A stretch of DNA of 29,800 nt from the NCBI GenBank assembly GCA_900548705.1, contig URLF01000027.1, forward strand, positions 1 to 29,800. The letters run 5' to 3'. Position 1 is the stretch's first letter. Every line of letters begins with the position of its first letter. Below the pieces are notes generated by a model. It did no database searches and was not told where the DNA came from. It worked only from the letters and a program-made list of their open reading frames with translations. This document shows positions 15,899 to 24,681 of the stretch, piece by piece. The position numbers and the translations under genes were made by a program. This DNA comes from an uncultured Porphyromonadaceae bacterium. Its GTDB lineage: Bacteria > Bacteroidota > Bacteroidia > Bacteroidales > Muribaculaceae.

Positions 15899-18800
15899 TC
15901 AGCGCAGGAGCAGTTTGAATGCCCTTGAGCCGAGGGTCACCACGCAGAGACCACGGGGAAGATGTCCCACGGGGATATCCATGCGTCCGTTGACACGGGT
16001 CTGCATGAGCATCACGCCGGAGATGGTGTAGACACACAGCTCGGCGTTGTCAGCTTCCACCGAAAGGATGTCTGACGCAGAGATTGTCTGAGTGCCATTG
16101 TCGGTGGTGTCCTCCACCGCGTCGATTGCGGAGGTGAAATGCTCATAGGCTCCGATAGTCGGAGTGGTGGTGTCGCGTGTCACGCCGAGGTAGTCGGTCG
16201 TCACCTGCGGAAGGGGAGTGCCGGCTTTGAGCGCGGAGAATGAAGCGGGCCAGAGCGGACGGGTCTCATCAGAGCTGTCGAATGGAATTTCGGCGTTGAC
16301 CCCTCCGTTCTCGCCGCTGGCCAGCATCCACTGGTTCCAGGTCATCTCCTGGTCGTAAGAACCGCCCCAGTAAGCGTAGGTCTCATCGGAGGTGTAACCC
16401 GCGTTGTTGAGGTAGGTAGCTCCGGAGGGGCCGTATTGCTCCTTGATGACATAGGTGGGGAAGGTATTTTGGAAGATGTTGTTGGCTATCACGCCATCGA
16501 CAGTGGTACCGGTCTTGATGTTTATTATCAGCGGCATCACGATATCTGAACCGGAGGTGCGCACGGTGTTGTGGGCCAGTGTGAAACCGGTGTATGGCTT
16601 CGACGAGGAGTTGTAGAGCTGGATGCCGGCTCCCGGTTTGGAACCCACGCTGATGTCGAGGATGTTGTTAGCGATGATGATTGGCGCGTCATCCGTTCCT
16701 GCCAGACGGCGCAGATACATTCCGTATGTGCCGGTCTTGGAGTATTCGATGATGTTACGTTCTATTCTTGCGGGACCTGATATGTCGAGGTCAATCATCT
16801 GGCAATAGTTCTTGTCATCTGCCGTTCCGGTACCGCGCAGAGAGTTGGCGGTGATGGTCACATCCTTTGCGAAGTAGAGGTAGATGGCCTGATAACCCTG
16901 GTTGGTAAAGGAGCATCCGCTGACGGTGATTCCTTCACTTTCGGGCTGGTTGATGGTGGCGGAGCCGAACTTGATTCCGCAATAGCCGCCTACAAGGTCT
17001 GAGTCGATTACCGACAGTCTGTTGTTGACTGTGGTTGCCGACTGGCCCATATAAGAGTTAATCAGGGTCAAGTTGTTGTAATTGGTGTTGGAGGTGGGGG
17101 CGGAGACCACGCAGCTTTCGATTGTGACATCTGATGATCCTCCGGCGATATGGATTACCGAAGGCATCTGCACGTTAGTGGTGCGGATGGTCATGGCGCG
17201 GAAGGTCACATTGGAAGTGCCTCGGAGGGTCGCCACACCGTAGTAATGCTCCAGCTTGTCTTCGGAGTAGGGCGGTTCGGTCCAGTCGTTGGAGACAAGG
17301 ATGACATCTCCGGGGTCTCCGGTCTCACCTTCGAAGGTGATGGTGTTCGCGGCGGAAGCACCCTGGATATGGTCAAGCTCGATGCGTTCGTTGTATGTGC
17401 CTGGCTCCACGGTGAATGTCACTTCCCCTTCGATTCCGGCAGCCATCGCGTTGAGGGCAGTCGCGAAGTCGGGATAGTCGGCATTGATGGATGAGCCGAT
17501 GCGGAATGAGCCGTGGTAGCCCTGCACGACTGAGAGATTGTGGGTGTCGAGGGCTGACAGGTCTACACTGGCGGATGTCTCACCGACGGTGTAGGTGAGA
17601 TTGACGGGCTTGATGGTGGTAGAGGCGTTGATTTCGGCATTCTGGCTGACCACACCCTGGAGCCAGTAGTGGTAAGTGCCTGCGGCAGAGATTACCAGGG
17701 GTTCATCGGGGACGAGTATGGTGGCTGACGCATCGGAGGAGGCAATCAGGTTGTTGCGCAGGAATTCAGGACTGTCGCCGGTGGCATACAGGCGGAATTC
17801 GCTGAAGATTGTCTGCGCGTCGGGGATGTCGAAACCGAAGCCTGTGATTGTGATGTCATCCTTGTCGCCTGTGACATCGAATTTAATGCCGCCGAGCAGA
17901 ACTTCGCTGCCGCGTGTGGCGCAGTCGGTGGTGGCGGCGAGCGATTCAAAACCATCCATGACGAATGGTTTGCGACTGTCGCAGGAGAGGGTGCATTTCC
18001 ATCCCTCCGGTTTCTCGATGGTCATCGAATGATACTCGATGATGAGCTGTCCATCCTCGCGGGCGGAGGTGATAGAAACCGGATAGACGGTGTTGCAGTC
18101 GACTCCGAAGGGTTCGGCACCTCCGATTACGGTGATGTACTGGTTGGAGGGGTTGACATTGAAGGAACCTTCAGTGAAAGTGGCGGTCACTTTGCCTCCG
18201 GCGGTGGCGGGTTTGGCGGTGATGGTGTATTCGTTGGTCATGTAGGCGGCGGTCACACCGTTGATCTGGATGGGATACTCTCCGACTTCCACCACCTGGT
18301 CTTTGTTGCCGAGAATCGGGTCATAGGTGTTGACGGTCACTATTTCCCCTGCCGGGTCGTTGTTCCCGACGGGCATGGCGTTCCCGGCGACAGTCAGGAG
18401 TTCCACTTTCGCGTCGATTACAGAGCCGGGAGCCGCGTCGGCGCTCACGTCGGCAAGCAGCCAGAAGATGTTGTTACCTTCCGATAGAGGGATGCCGGGG
18501 GAGAAGGTCACCTGTCCGTCGGCCTGTTGGGCTGTCGCTATCACGGTTGCCCCTTCGGGGGAGGTTTTGTGGCCCGAAGTGGCGAGGCCGAGGGATGTGT
18601 AGATAGCCGGGTCGGCTTTCAGGCTGAATGTCACATTGTCGAGCAGGAGGGGGGAGAGGTTGCCTTCGGTGGTTACTTTCAGGCCGATGACGGGAACGCC
18701 GGAGGCGGTGGAGACAGCCACTGTGGTCAGCGGGCTGGCGAACGCCTCGGCTTCTTTCGCGGCCATCGGGCGTGAAAGATATTCCCTTACCTCGCCGAGG

Positions 18801-21049
18801 AAACCGAACTGGCCATCCTTGGTGTTGGAAGAACCGGTCGCGCCGGCATTGAAGAGTATCGTCAGTGCGCCGTCGGCTGAAGTGGAGCGGATGGTGCCTA
18901 CGGCGGAGTTGTCCTCCACGGCCTTGAAGTTGTTGTCCTTCTCGTGGGTATAGAGAGGTGTCCCTTCGGCGGTTGTTCCCGCGAAGATTTTGAATTCAGG
19001 GGTTATATTGCTCGAAGGGTACCAGGAGGATTCGTAATAATAGAGGTTGAGCTTGGAGAAATCAATCTCGCAGACGTGGCCTTCGTGGGCCGGGATGAAG
19101 GTGACAAACAGGTTGTCTTTGGTGCCATCATATCCGGCGTAATATTCGGAATAGGGCTTGTGGGCCACCGACATCGAGCCGTAGACGGTCTTGACCGGAT
19201 GCTCTGTGGTGGGATAGACAAGGTTGTAGACCTCCCGGCCGGTGGTTGCGGCGGGGGCGGTCACGGTCTCGGGCTGTCCGTTGAGGGTGAGGGTTTTCAC
19301 GATGGCGTTGACCTTGGTGCCTGACTGGGCGTCGGCTTTCACGTCGGCCGTCAGCCAAAGATAGTTTTCACCTTCGAGGAGCGAGACGGGGGTGTAGAAT
19401 GTCATCTCCAGTGTCTCGCCGTTGACGGCCGCTGAGCCAAGCTGTGTCGCGGTGGCCTGATCGAGGGTGGCGGTGTTGGAGGTGTAATACACTTTCACGT
19501 TTTCCCACTGGGAGGCAGTCCCGTCAAAGTCGAGCGCGATGGCCGAGAGTGTCAGCGGAGGTTCGGTGTTCTGGGTCTTGACAAGAACGCGCAGGAGGGG
19601 ACAGTCAGTGTCGCCAGCACCGACGGTCGCGTCGGATGCCGCGGTCACGTCTGTGCCTGTGAGGGTCATTGGTTGCGGGGTGAAAAGGGAGGCGTTGGCA
19701 GTCCATCCGGCTTTGGTGACGCTGGTTGTGGTCGAGAAACTGACTGTGAGCGAACCATCCTCGGCGGTGGAGCGCACGAGTGCCTTGGTCTGTTTAAGAA
19801 GTGTGATCAGGATGTTGTCGGGGTTGGCTTCCGAACCGTTGTAGACAATCAGCTGGTCGTTCTTCGCCGGGTTGGTGTTGAACAGCTCTATGGCGGAGAA
19901 GTCGATCATTACCTTCCCCTCGCTGCCGGGGACGGGTTTGAAAGTGACCGTTCCCGATGACTGCTCGGGATATTTCCCATCCGGGCCTCCGTTGTCATAG
20001 AAGAGGACAGATTTCCCCTCCTCGATTGTCGCGGTGATATGCGAACCGTCGGCAGGCATCAGCACAAGGGCGGCGACGGATACGGCTTCCGGAGTGACCT
20101 CCTCGATTGCAGGCGTGGCGGGTGCGGTGGTGGTGAGTCCGCAGAACCGCAATGAGGCGGTTGAACAGAAGGGGGCGTTTCCCGCGACGTCGGCCTTTAC
20201 GGTGAAGATGTTGTCGCCGGATACGAGCTGAGTGTCGAGATGGTATGTGTAGACTGAGCCGCTGATTGTCGGCTGGCCCTCAACGGGAGTGCCGTTGGCA
20301 TAGAGTCTGACATTTTCAAGGATTCCTGCCGTATCGGAGAGGTCAAAGCTTAGGGAGGTGACATCGAACGGATTAAGTATCCCCTCGGTCTTGACGTTAA
20401 GGGAGCCGAGGGTGACATCTTTAAGCCCGCAGTACACACTCTCGGTCACCGATGAATAGTCTGGGGTGGCCGATATTATCTGCTGGTCAGTGAGGGTGAC
20501 GGATTTCACCGTGGCCTCCCATCCGTCGCAGGCTGCGGCATATTTATACAGGAAGCAGACGCTAAGCGAGCCATCCCCCTCAGCTGAGGTGAAGGTCACG
20601 TTCTGTTCCTCAATGAGGGTCTTGTCCGTTTCGGAATAATAGCGTTTCAACAGTTTTCCGTTGTCGGGAAAGTCAGTGGCGGTCACTCCTGAGGTTGTCG
20701 TCGGATAATTGACATCCTCATTGTAGTTGCCGTTGAACACCGACAGCGACACGGGGTAATTTTTCCCGTCACCTTTAAGGTGGATGCGCGAGAATGAAAT
20801 CTGCACCGCCTCGCCCGGATTGGCAGGGGGGAAGACAACCGTGGCGAAAGAGTTGTTGCTCGACGAACTGGAGATTTGCGAAGTGCCATTGAGGTCATAG
20901 AAATCTATGGTCTCTGTCACCTGTTTCTCCACTCTGCCGAACTGAGGCATGTTGAATGTCTCGGCCACCGACGTCGCCGGAATCAGCATGACTCCTCCGA
21001 GGAGAAGCTTATACAGACGGCTCTGTCTGAAAGAATAGCATTGTGTCAT
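15899..21049 (-). CDS. Giant exported multidomain protein: CUB-like and BNR-associated-like repeats, beta-helix, sorting-like C-terminus
   Basis: 1716 residues. I place the start at the ATG at 21047-21049 (MTQCYSFRQS): the frame continues upstream to 21325 but only through the riboswitch. A signal peptide spans 1-29. CUB-like modules lie at about 45-187, 327-457 and 605-758, with a related one at about 915-1025. They alternate with modules resembling the N-terminal domain of BNR-repeat neuraminidases, at about 190-305, 460-592, 765-890 and 1030-1155, marked by GDNIFTVKADV, GENYLWLTADV, GNNIFWLLADV and AGTYHYWLQGV. A right-handed beta-helix follows at about 1178-1640 (VTIESCVVSAP, ITVSGCSFTNQG, ARIERNIIEYS, IIIANNILDIS). 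The last 60 residues resemble a type IX secretion sorting domain. No catalytic site is recognised. A cobalamin riboswitch and its own promoter precede it. Function unknown. Confidence 0.9.
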   Translation of the reverse strand: MTQCYSFRQSRLYKLLLGGVMLIPATSVAETFNMPQFGRVEKQVTETIDFYDLNGTSQISSSSSNNSFATVVFPPANPGEAVQISFSRIHLKGDGKNYPVSLSVFNGNYNEDVNYPTTTSGVTATDFPDNGKLLKRYYSETDKTLIEEQNVTFTSAEGDGSLSVCFLYKYAAACDGWEATVKSVTLTDQQIISATPDYSSVTESVYCGLKDVTLGSLNVKTEGILNPFDVTSLSFDLSDTAGILENVRLYANGTPVEGQPTISGSVYTYHLDTQLVSGDNIFTVKADVAGNAPFCSTASLRFCGLTTTAPATPAIEEVTPEAVSVAALVLMPADGSHITATIEEGKSVLFYDNGGPDGKYPEQSSGTVTFKPVPGSEGKVMIDFSAIELFNTNPAKNDQLIVYNGSEANPDNILITLLKQTKALVRSTAEDGSLTVSFSTTTSVTKAGWTANASLFTPQPMTLTGTDVTAASDATVGAGDTDCPLLRVLVKTQNTEPPLTLSAIALDFDGTASQWENVKVYYTSNTATLDQATATQLGSAAVNGETLEMTFYTPVSLLEGENYLWLTADVKADAQSGTKVNAIVKTLTLNGQPETVTAPAATTGREVYNLVYPTTEHPVKTVYGSMSVAHKPYSEYYAGYDGTKDNLFVTFIPAHEGHVCEIDFSKLNLYYYESSWYPSSNITPEFKIFAGTTAEGTPLYTHEKDNNFKAVEDNSAVGTIRSTSADGALTILFNAGATGSSNTKDGQFGFLGEVREYLSRPMAAKEAEAFASPLTTVAVSTASGVPVIGLKVTTEGNLSPLLLDNVTFSLKADPAIYTSLGLATSGHKTSPEGATVIATAQQADGQVTFSPGIPLSEGNNIFWLLADVSADAAPGSVIDAKVELLTVAGNAMPVGNNDPAGEIVTVNTYDPILGNKDQVVEVGEYPIQINGVTAAYMTNEYTITAKPATAGGKVTATFTEGSFNVNPSNQYITVIGGAEPFGVDCNTVYPVSITSAREDGQLIIEYHSMTIEKPEGWKCTLSCDSRKPFVMDGFESLAATTDCATRGSEVLLGGIKFDVTGDKDDITITGFGFDIPDAQTIFSEFRLYATGDSPEFLRNNLIASSDASATILVPDEPLVISAAGTYHYWLQGVVSQNAEINASTTIKPVNLTYTVGETSASVDLSALDTHNLSVVQGYHGSFRIGSSINADYPDFATALNAMAAGIEGEVTFTVEPGTYNERIELDHIQGASAANTITFEGETGDPGDVILVSNDWTEPPYSEDKLEHYYGVATLRGTSNVTFRAMTIRTTNVQMPSVIHIAGGSSDVTIESCVVSAPTSNTNYNNLTLINSYMGQSATTVNNRLSVIDSDLVGGYCGIKFGSATINQPESEGITVSGCSFTNQGYQAIYLYFAKDVTITANSLRGTGTADDKNYCQMIDLDISGPARIERNIIEYSKTGTYGMYLRRLAGTDDAPIIIANNILDISVGSKPGAGIQLYNSSSKPYTGFTLAHNTVRTSGSDIVMPLIINIKTGTTVDGVIANNIFQNTFPTYVIKEQYGPSGATYLNNAGYTSDETYAYWGGSYDQEMTWNQWMLASGENGGVNAEIPFDSSDETRPLWPASFSALKAGTPLPQVTTDYLGVTRDTTTPTIGAYEHFTSAIDAVEDTTDNGTQTISASDILSVEADNAELCVYTISGVMLMQTRVNGRMDIPVGHLPRGLCVVTLGSRAFKLLLR

Positions 21050-21093
21050 AAATATTAGGTTGTTGGTTAAGATTCGACCGGCAACAAAAGCGG

Positions 21094-21133
21094 CTCCCCG
21101 CCCGTGATGCTTTTTCAGCACGCGGGCGGGGAG
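21094..21133 (-). terminator. Terminator-like hairpin between the riboswitch and the giant gene
   Basis: An 11-bp perfect GC stem (21094-21104 with 21123-21133) is extended inward by TGCT/AGCA (108-111 with 117-120). On the minus strand it is followed after three bases by CTTTTGTT. It lies 45 bases before the ATG of the giant gene and about 100 bases after the B12 box, so it is a good candidate for the riboswitch expression platform acting by transcription termination. The mechanism is inferred. Confidence 0.65.
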
Positions 21134-21236
21134 AATAATAGGCAGGTCTTGACACAACAACCCCACGACACGATTGACCGGGGTCGGTGTTGGCCAGCTT
21201 CTGATCTGTTCCGCGAGATAGCGAGCTGAAAAGTAG

Positions 21237-21440
21237 CTCAGGCAGGTCTCCTGACTTATCGCCTGTCTTTGCCGGCCTTCCCGCCGGATGAGTCTCCGGC
21301 AGTGACCGACGCGCCCCGGGGGCACGTCAATGGCAAAGGCAGTAAGTGTTGCGACTTACAGTAGCGGGCCTGTTCAGGTCTTTCACCTGATTCCCTTTTA
21401 AGGGAGCGTCCTCCATCGCAGACGGATTGGCTCCCACCTA
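21237..21440 (-). ncRNA. Cobalamin (vitamin B12) riboswitch
   Basis: Read on the minus strand, the leader has the conserved parts in order. AGGTGGGAGCC starts at about 21439. It is followed by CCCTTAAAAGGGAATCAGGT and the GTGAAAGACCTGAACAGGCC / CGCTACTGTAA core (about 21360-21405), then GTCACTGCC (21297-21305), GGGAAGGCCGG (about 21272-21282), and the B12 box AAGTCAGGAGACCTGCC (21241-21257). A small hairpin (21223-21239) follows. The class normally turns downstream genes off when adenosyl- or related cobalamin is bound. The next gene downstream is the 1716-residue exported protein. Confidence 0.96.
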
Positions 21441-21449
21441 AGCGTGCGG

Positions 21450-21480
21450 CAAAGATACATCAAATTTTGAAACTGACAAA
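21450..21480 (-). promoter_or_regulatory. Promoter of the cobalamin riboswitch transcript
   Basis: On the minus strand TTTG (21477-21480), a 19-bp spacer and TATCTTTG (21450-21457) match the Bacteroidetes consensus. The predicted start near 21443 is just ahead of the riboswitch 5' end, so the two calls support each other. Confidence 0.8.
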
Positions 21481-21515
21481 ACCTTGTGCAAAAAATCAAA
21501 ATCGTAGGCAATCGT

Positions 21516-22166
21516 TCAGAGGATGAGGCGGAGGAGCTGGGTGGTGGTGCCGGCGACGTGGTCGGCGTGGTTGGAGAGGAGCTCGTCCAAGGGGCGGAAT
21601 CCCCAGGTCACGCCGCAGGATTCGACACAGGCGCGGCGTGCGGTCTCCATGTCGACCCCGGAATCACCGACATAGAGAACCTCGGACTTGGGTGTGGGGG
21701 ATTTCGACAGGATTTCGAAGACTATCGAAGGGTCGGGTTTGACGGGAATGCCCTCTTTTTGCCCTTCAATGGCGGCCCAGGGGATGTCGGGGAAAAAATG
21801 GTTGACGAGACGTTCGGTCGCGCTCTGGTATTTGTTTGAGGCGACGGCGAGTTTCACTCCCCGCTCGGAAAGGTCGCGGAGCAGTTCGGGGATGCCGGGG
21901 TATGGCTCGGTGCAGTCGGTAAGATGAGCCTCGTAATATTGCTTGAAATCGACGAGCAGCTTGTCTACCATCCGTGGGGAACGCTGACTCTCGGGCAGCA
22001 CACGCTCGATGAGCTTGCGCACACCGTTGCCGACGAAACGCGGATAGGCCTGAGCAGGGTGGGTCGGAAGACCGGCCTTTTCCAAGGCATGGTTGGCGGC
22101 ATTGCCGAGGTCGGCGATGGTGTTGAGCAATGTGCCGTCGAGGTCGAATATGACAAGCTGTTTCAT
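21516..22166 (-). CDS. HAD-superfamily phosphatase, phosphoglycolate phosphatase-like
   Basis: 216 residues, cytoplasmic. All four HAD motifs are present: FDLDGT (7-12; D8 nucleophile, D10 acid/base), ASNK (109-112), K143 in VKPDP, and GDSGVD (167-172; D168, D172). A helical cap lies at about 15-85. Size and motifs fit the Gph/PGP group (removal of 2-phosphoglycolate), but substrate assignment in this group from sequence alone is weak. The ATG at 22164-22166 lies 11 bp after the stop of the Omp85-type gene, so they are probably co-transcribed. Confidence 0.88.
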   Translation of the reverse strand: MKQLVIFDLDGTLLNTIADLGNAANHALEKAGLPTHPAQAYPRFVGNGVRKLIERVLPESQRSPRMVDKLLVDFKQYYEAHLTDCTEPYPGIPELLRDLSERGVKLAVASNKYQSATERLVNHFFPDIPWAAIEGQKEGIPVKPDPSIVFEILSKSPTPKSEVLYVGDSGVDMETARRACVESCGVTWGFRPLDELLSNHADHVAGTTTQLLRLIL

Positions 22167-22177
22167 GATTATTGGTC

Positions 22178-24484
22178 TTAAAATGGATAACCGACGGAGA
22201 AGTGGAAGGTCGCGTCGCGGCTCCAGTTGGGGTGGATCAGCGGCCAGGGTTCCTGCCCCGTGGCGGGGTTGTGGGCCTTGAAGCCGAGATCGAAACGCAG
22301 CAGGAAATATGTGAAATCCATGCGGAGTCCGATGCCGTATGCGGCCGCTATCTCTTTATAAAACGATTTCAGGCGGAACATTCCTCCCGGCTGGTTAGGA
22401 TAATCCTTGATAGTCCAGATATTTCCCGCGTCGATGAATACCGCCCCCTCGAACACCCAGAACAGTTTGTTGCGGTATTCAAGACTGAGAATCAGGGAGA
22501 TGTCGCCGCATTGGTTGATAAAGTCCGTCACGCTGTTGCGCGAGTCGTAGCTTCCAGGCCCGAGGGTGCGGACGCTCCATCCCCTGACGGAATTAGCGCC
22601 CCCGGCATAGAACCGCTTCTCAAAAGGAATCATCGACGCGTTGCCATAGGGGTAGCCTATGCCCCCTCCCGCATGGAATGAGATTGAGTTGCGGTCTGAG
22701 AACGCATGGTTGATTGTGTAGTCGATTTCCCCCTTGACATACTGTGCGTAGGGGATGGAGAAAATCTTGTATGCCCCGTCTGACTTCTTTTGGCCGACGA
22801 TGTTGGAGATGGCGTAGAGGAGGTTGCCGGCGGTCTCGATGGAGGCGCGCCAGGTGTAGGTGTTGACCTGCCGGGGAAGGCGGAACAGCCCGGTAGATGC
22901 CGATGCCGGACGCCGGTTGGTGTGATACCAGGTATAGCCCGTGCGCATTATGAAGTGGTCTTCATAGCTGTAACGTAACAAGGGGTTGTTGGGGGCGATA
23001 TGGTTGATGAAGTCAACCGTCGAACGTGGCAGCGATACCACATTGAGGTCTATCAGATCGAAAGTTCGGCGGGTCAGGTTGTTGCGGTCAGCCCATTTGA
23101 AACGCCACGCCGCTCCGGCGATGACGCGGGTGTATTCCGGCCGTTCCTGCCACATGAATGTGAGCGCGAACTCGGTCGATGCCCGGTTACGGCGTTTGAA
23201 AGCCGAGGTCAGGAATGGTGCCTCCATCTTCGGGAAGGTGATGCCCACCTCCCCGGCCAGTTCCGTGTAACGGTCATTTATCAGTCCCTCAAGATTGCCT
23301 GAAAGGCTCTCGTAGGCTCCTCGGAATTTGACATTCAGTATCTCGCCGCCGTGGAAAATGTTGCGGTTGGTCCAGGTGACTCCCCCCCCGACTCCAAGGT
23401 CTCCCTCGGAGTTGGTGCCTTCCAGCTCGAAGGTGATACCCTGTTTCTTGGTGCGGGAGAGCAGAACGAACGCGTCAAGAGCCTCCTCCCCGTCGACCTC
23501 TCCGGCAGGGGAGGTGACAATGTTGACATAGCGCAGGATGGCCAGACGGTTGAAATTCTCATATGTGCGATCCATCGCCGAAGTGGAGTAAAGCTCACCG
23601 GGACGGATGTAGCATTGCTCGGCCAATACGCCGGGGCGCAGGAACCTGTCAGGGCCGTAGAGTATTTTCAGGCCGTCGTAAGTGATGGTGTCGTTGGCGG
23701 CGAAACGCATCGCGGTAGCGTCGTCGCCGGGTGAGAAGTCGGTGACGATGAAGACATTCCGGAAGCGGTAGCGCATACCCGGGTCTTTTACCGTCATCTT
23801 CAGGTCTACCTCCTTGGAACCCTCTATGGTGTCGGCAGTGAAGGATATATACTCTTTGGTGAATCCGAGATACCCCCGTTGGCGCATCTCCTCGGTTATC
23901 ACCGCGCGGATATTGTCGAGGTTGTTGCGGTCGAGGTTGTCCCCCACCGCGAGCGGAAAGCGCAGGGAGTCAGCCGCCACCACCTCCCTGACGGTCGAGT
24001 CGGAATATTCGGTGGAAAATGAGCTGACCTTGTGGGGCGCGCCGGGACGCAGAAGGTAGCTGACGGCAATCTTTTTCTTCCCGTCGCTGACAGTGTCGAC
24101 CTCGACAGTCACATCGTTGTAGCCCCGGTTGATCATAGCCAGACGCAACTGCCGCGCACTCTGGTCGGTCAGCTGCGGGTCATAGATGGCCGGTTCCTGG
24201 CCGATTTTGCGCAGCCACCGGTTGAATTTTCCGTCCGATTTCCCCGACAGGTTGTAGACACCGAGCTGCAGCTTCCAGAATCCCAGCACTTTATGGTTCG
24301 GAACCTGCCGGAGGTAATTGACCAGCCCGTTTGTCGACACGCCGGAAGAGTCCACCACGGCGATATCCACCTTGTCGAGCAGATAGCTTCCGTCAGGGAC
24401 ATGCTTGGTCGAGCTGCACCCTTGCGCCAACACGCAAAGCACAGCCGCCATCACCATCGCCACAAACTTTCCTGTTCTCTTCAC
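22178..24484 (-). CDS. TamL-type Omp85 (BamA/TamA family) outer-membrane lipoprotein
   Basis: 768 residues. It has a lipoprotein signal peptide with lipobox LAQGC (lipidated C23) and then the CSSTKHVPDGSYLLDKV segment typical of the lipidated TamA variant of Bacteroidetes (TamL). POTRA-like repeats span about 35-350. The C-terminal half is a 16-stranded Omp85 barrel with the L6 motif VRGW (633-636) and a final Phe (FSVGYPF). Family members insert or transport proteins or lipids at the outer membrane. The start is GTG at 24482-24484, with a TACCTTTG -7 box at 24529-24536. The usual partner gene tamB is not adjacent; a HAD phosphatase gene follows. Confidence 0.9.
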   Translation of the reverse strand: MKRTGKFVAMVMAAVLCVLAQGCSSTKHVPDGSYLLDKVDIAVVDSSGVSTNGLVNYLRQVPNHKVLGFWKLQLGVYNLSGKSDGKFNRWLRKIGQEPAIYDPQLTDQSARQLRLAMINRGYNDVTVEVDTVSDGKKKIAVSYLLRPGAPHKVSSFSTEYSDSTVREVVAADSLRFPLAVGDNLDRNNLDNIRAVITEEMRQRGYLGFTKEYISFTADTIEGSKEVDLKMTVKDPGMRYRFRNVFIVTDFSPGDDATAMRFAANDTITYDGLKILYGPDRFLRPGVLAEQCYIRPGELYSTSAMDRTYENFNRLAILRYVNIVTSPAGEVDGEEALDAFVLLSRTKKQGITFELEGTNSEGDLGVGGGVTWTNRNIFHGGEILNVKFRGAYESLSGNLEGLINDRYTELAGEVGITFPKMEAPFLTSAFKRRNRASTEFALTFMWQERPEYTRVIAGAAWRFKWADRNNLTRRTFDLIDLNVVSLPRSTVDFINHIAPNNPLLRYSYEDHFIMRTGYTWYHTNRRPASASTGLFRLPRQVNTYTWRASIETAGNLLYAISNIVGQKKSDGAYKIFSIPYAQYVKGEIDYTINHAFSDRNSISFHAGGGIGYPYGNASMIPFEKRFYAGGANSVRGWSVRTLGPGSYDSRNSVTDFINQCGDISLILSLEYRNKLFWVFEGAVFIDAGNIWTIKDYPNQPGGMFRLKSFYKEIAAAYGIGLRMDFTYFLLRFDLGFKAHNPATGQEPWPLIHPNWSRDATFHFSVGYPF

Positions 24485-24528
24485 TTCTTTCGCTGGGGTT
24501 AACCGGGCAAATTACCACAATCAACCTG

Positions 24529-24536
24529 CAAAGGTA
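24529..24536 (-). promoter_or_regulatory. -7 box for the tamL-like/HAD operon
   Basis: TACCTTTG on the minus strand, 45 bases upstream of the GTG start, fits TAnnTTTG. No -33 TTTG is seen at the usual spacing. Confidence 0.45.
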
Positions 24537-24616
24537 GCAACAATTCCCCACACTTCCCCCATCCTCCCCCGATTTTACATATTTTGTCACAAACTAAACA
24601 CTGGAAAATAATGCGA

Positions 24617-24653
24617 AATCCGGCAAACCGTGGATGGGACGGGGTGCCGGATT
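24617..24653 (-). terminator. Hairpin after the outer-membrane receptor gene
   Basis: A perfect 9-bp stem, AATCCGGCA (24617-24625) with TGCCGGATT (24645-24653), lies 29 bases past the stop of the receptor gene. ATTATTTTCC follows on the minus strand. Confidence 0.6.
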
Positions 24654-24681
24654 GTTGATGTCATTGGGGGAATGGGGGGCT

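Noticed and set aside
21050..21325. 92-residue N-terminal extension of the giant exported protein
   Set aside because: This region is the riboswitch 3' half and expression platform. A signal peptide begins directly after the ATG at 21047-21049.
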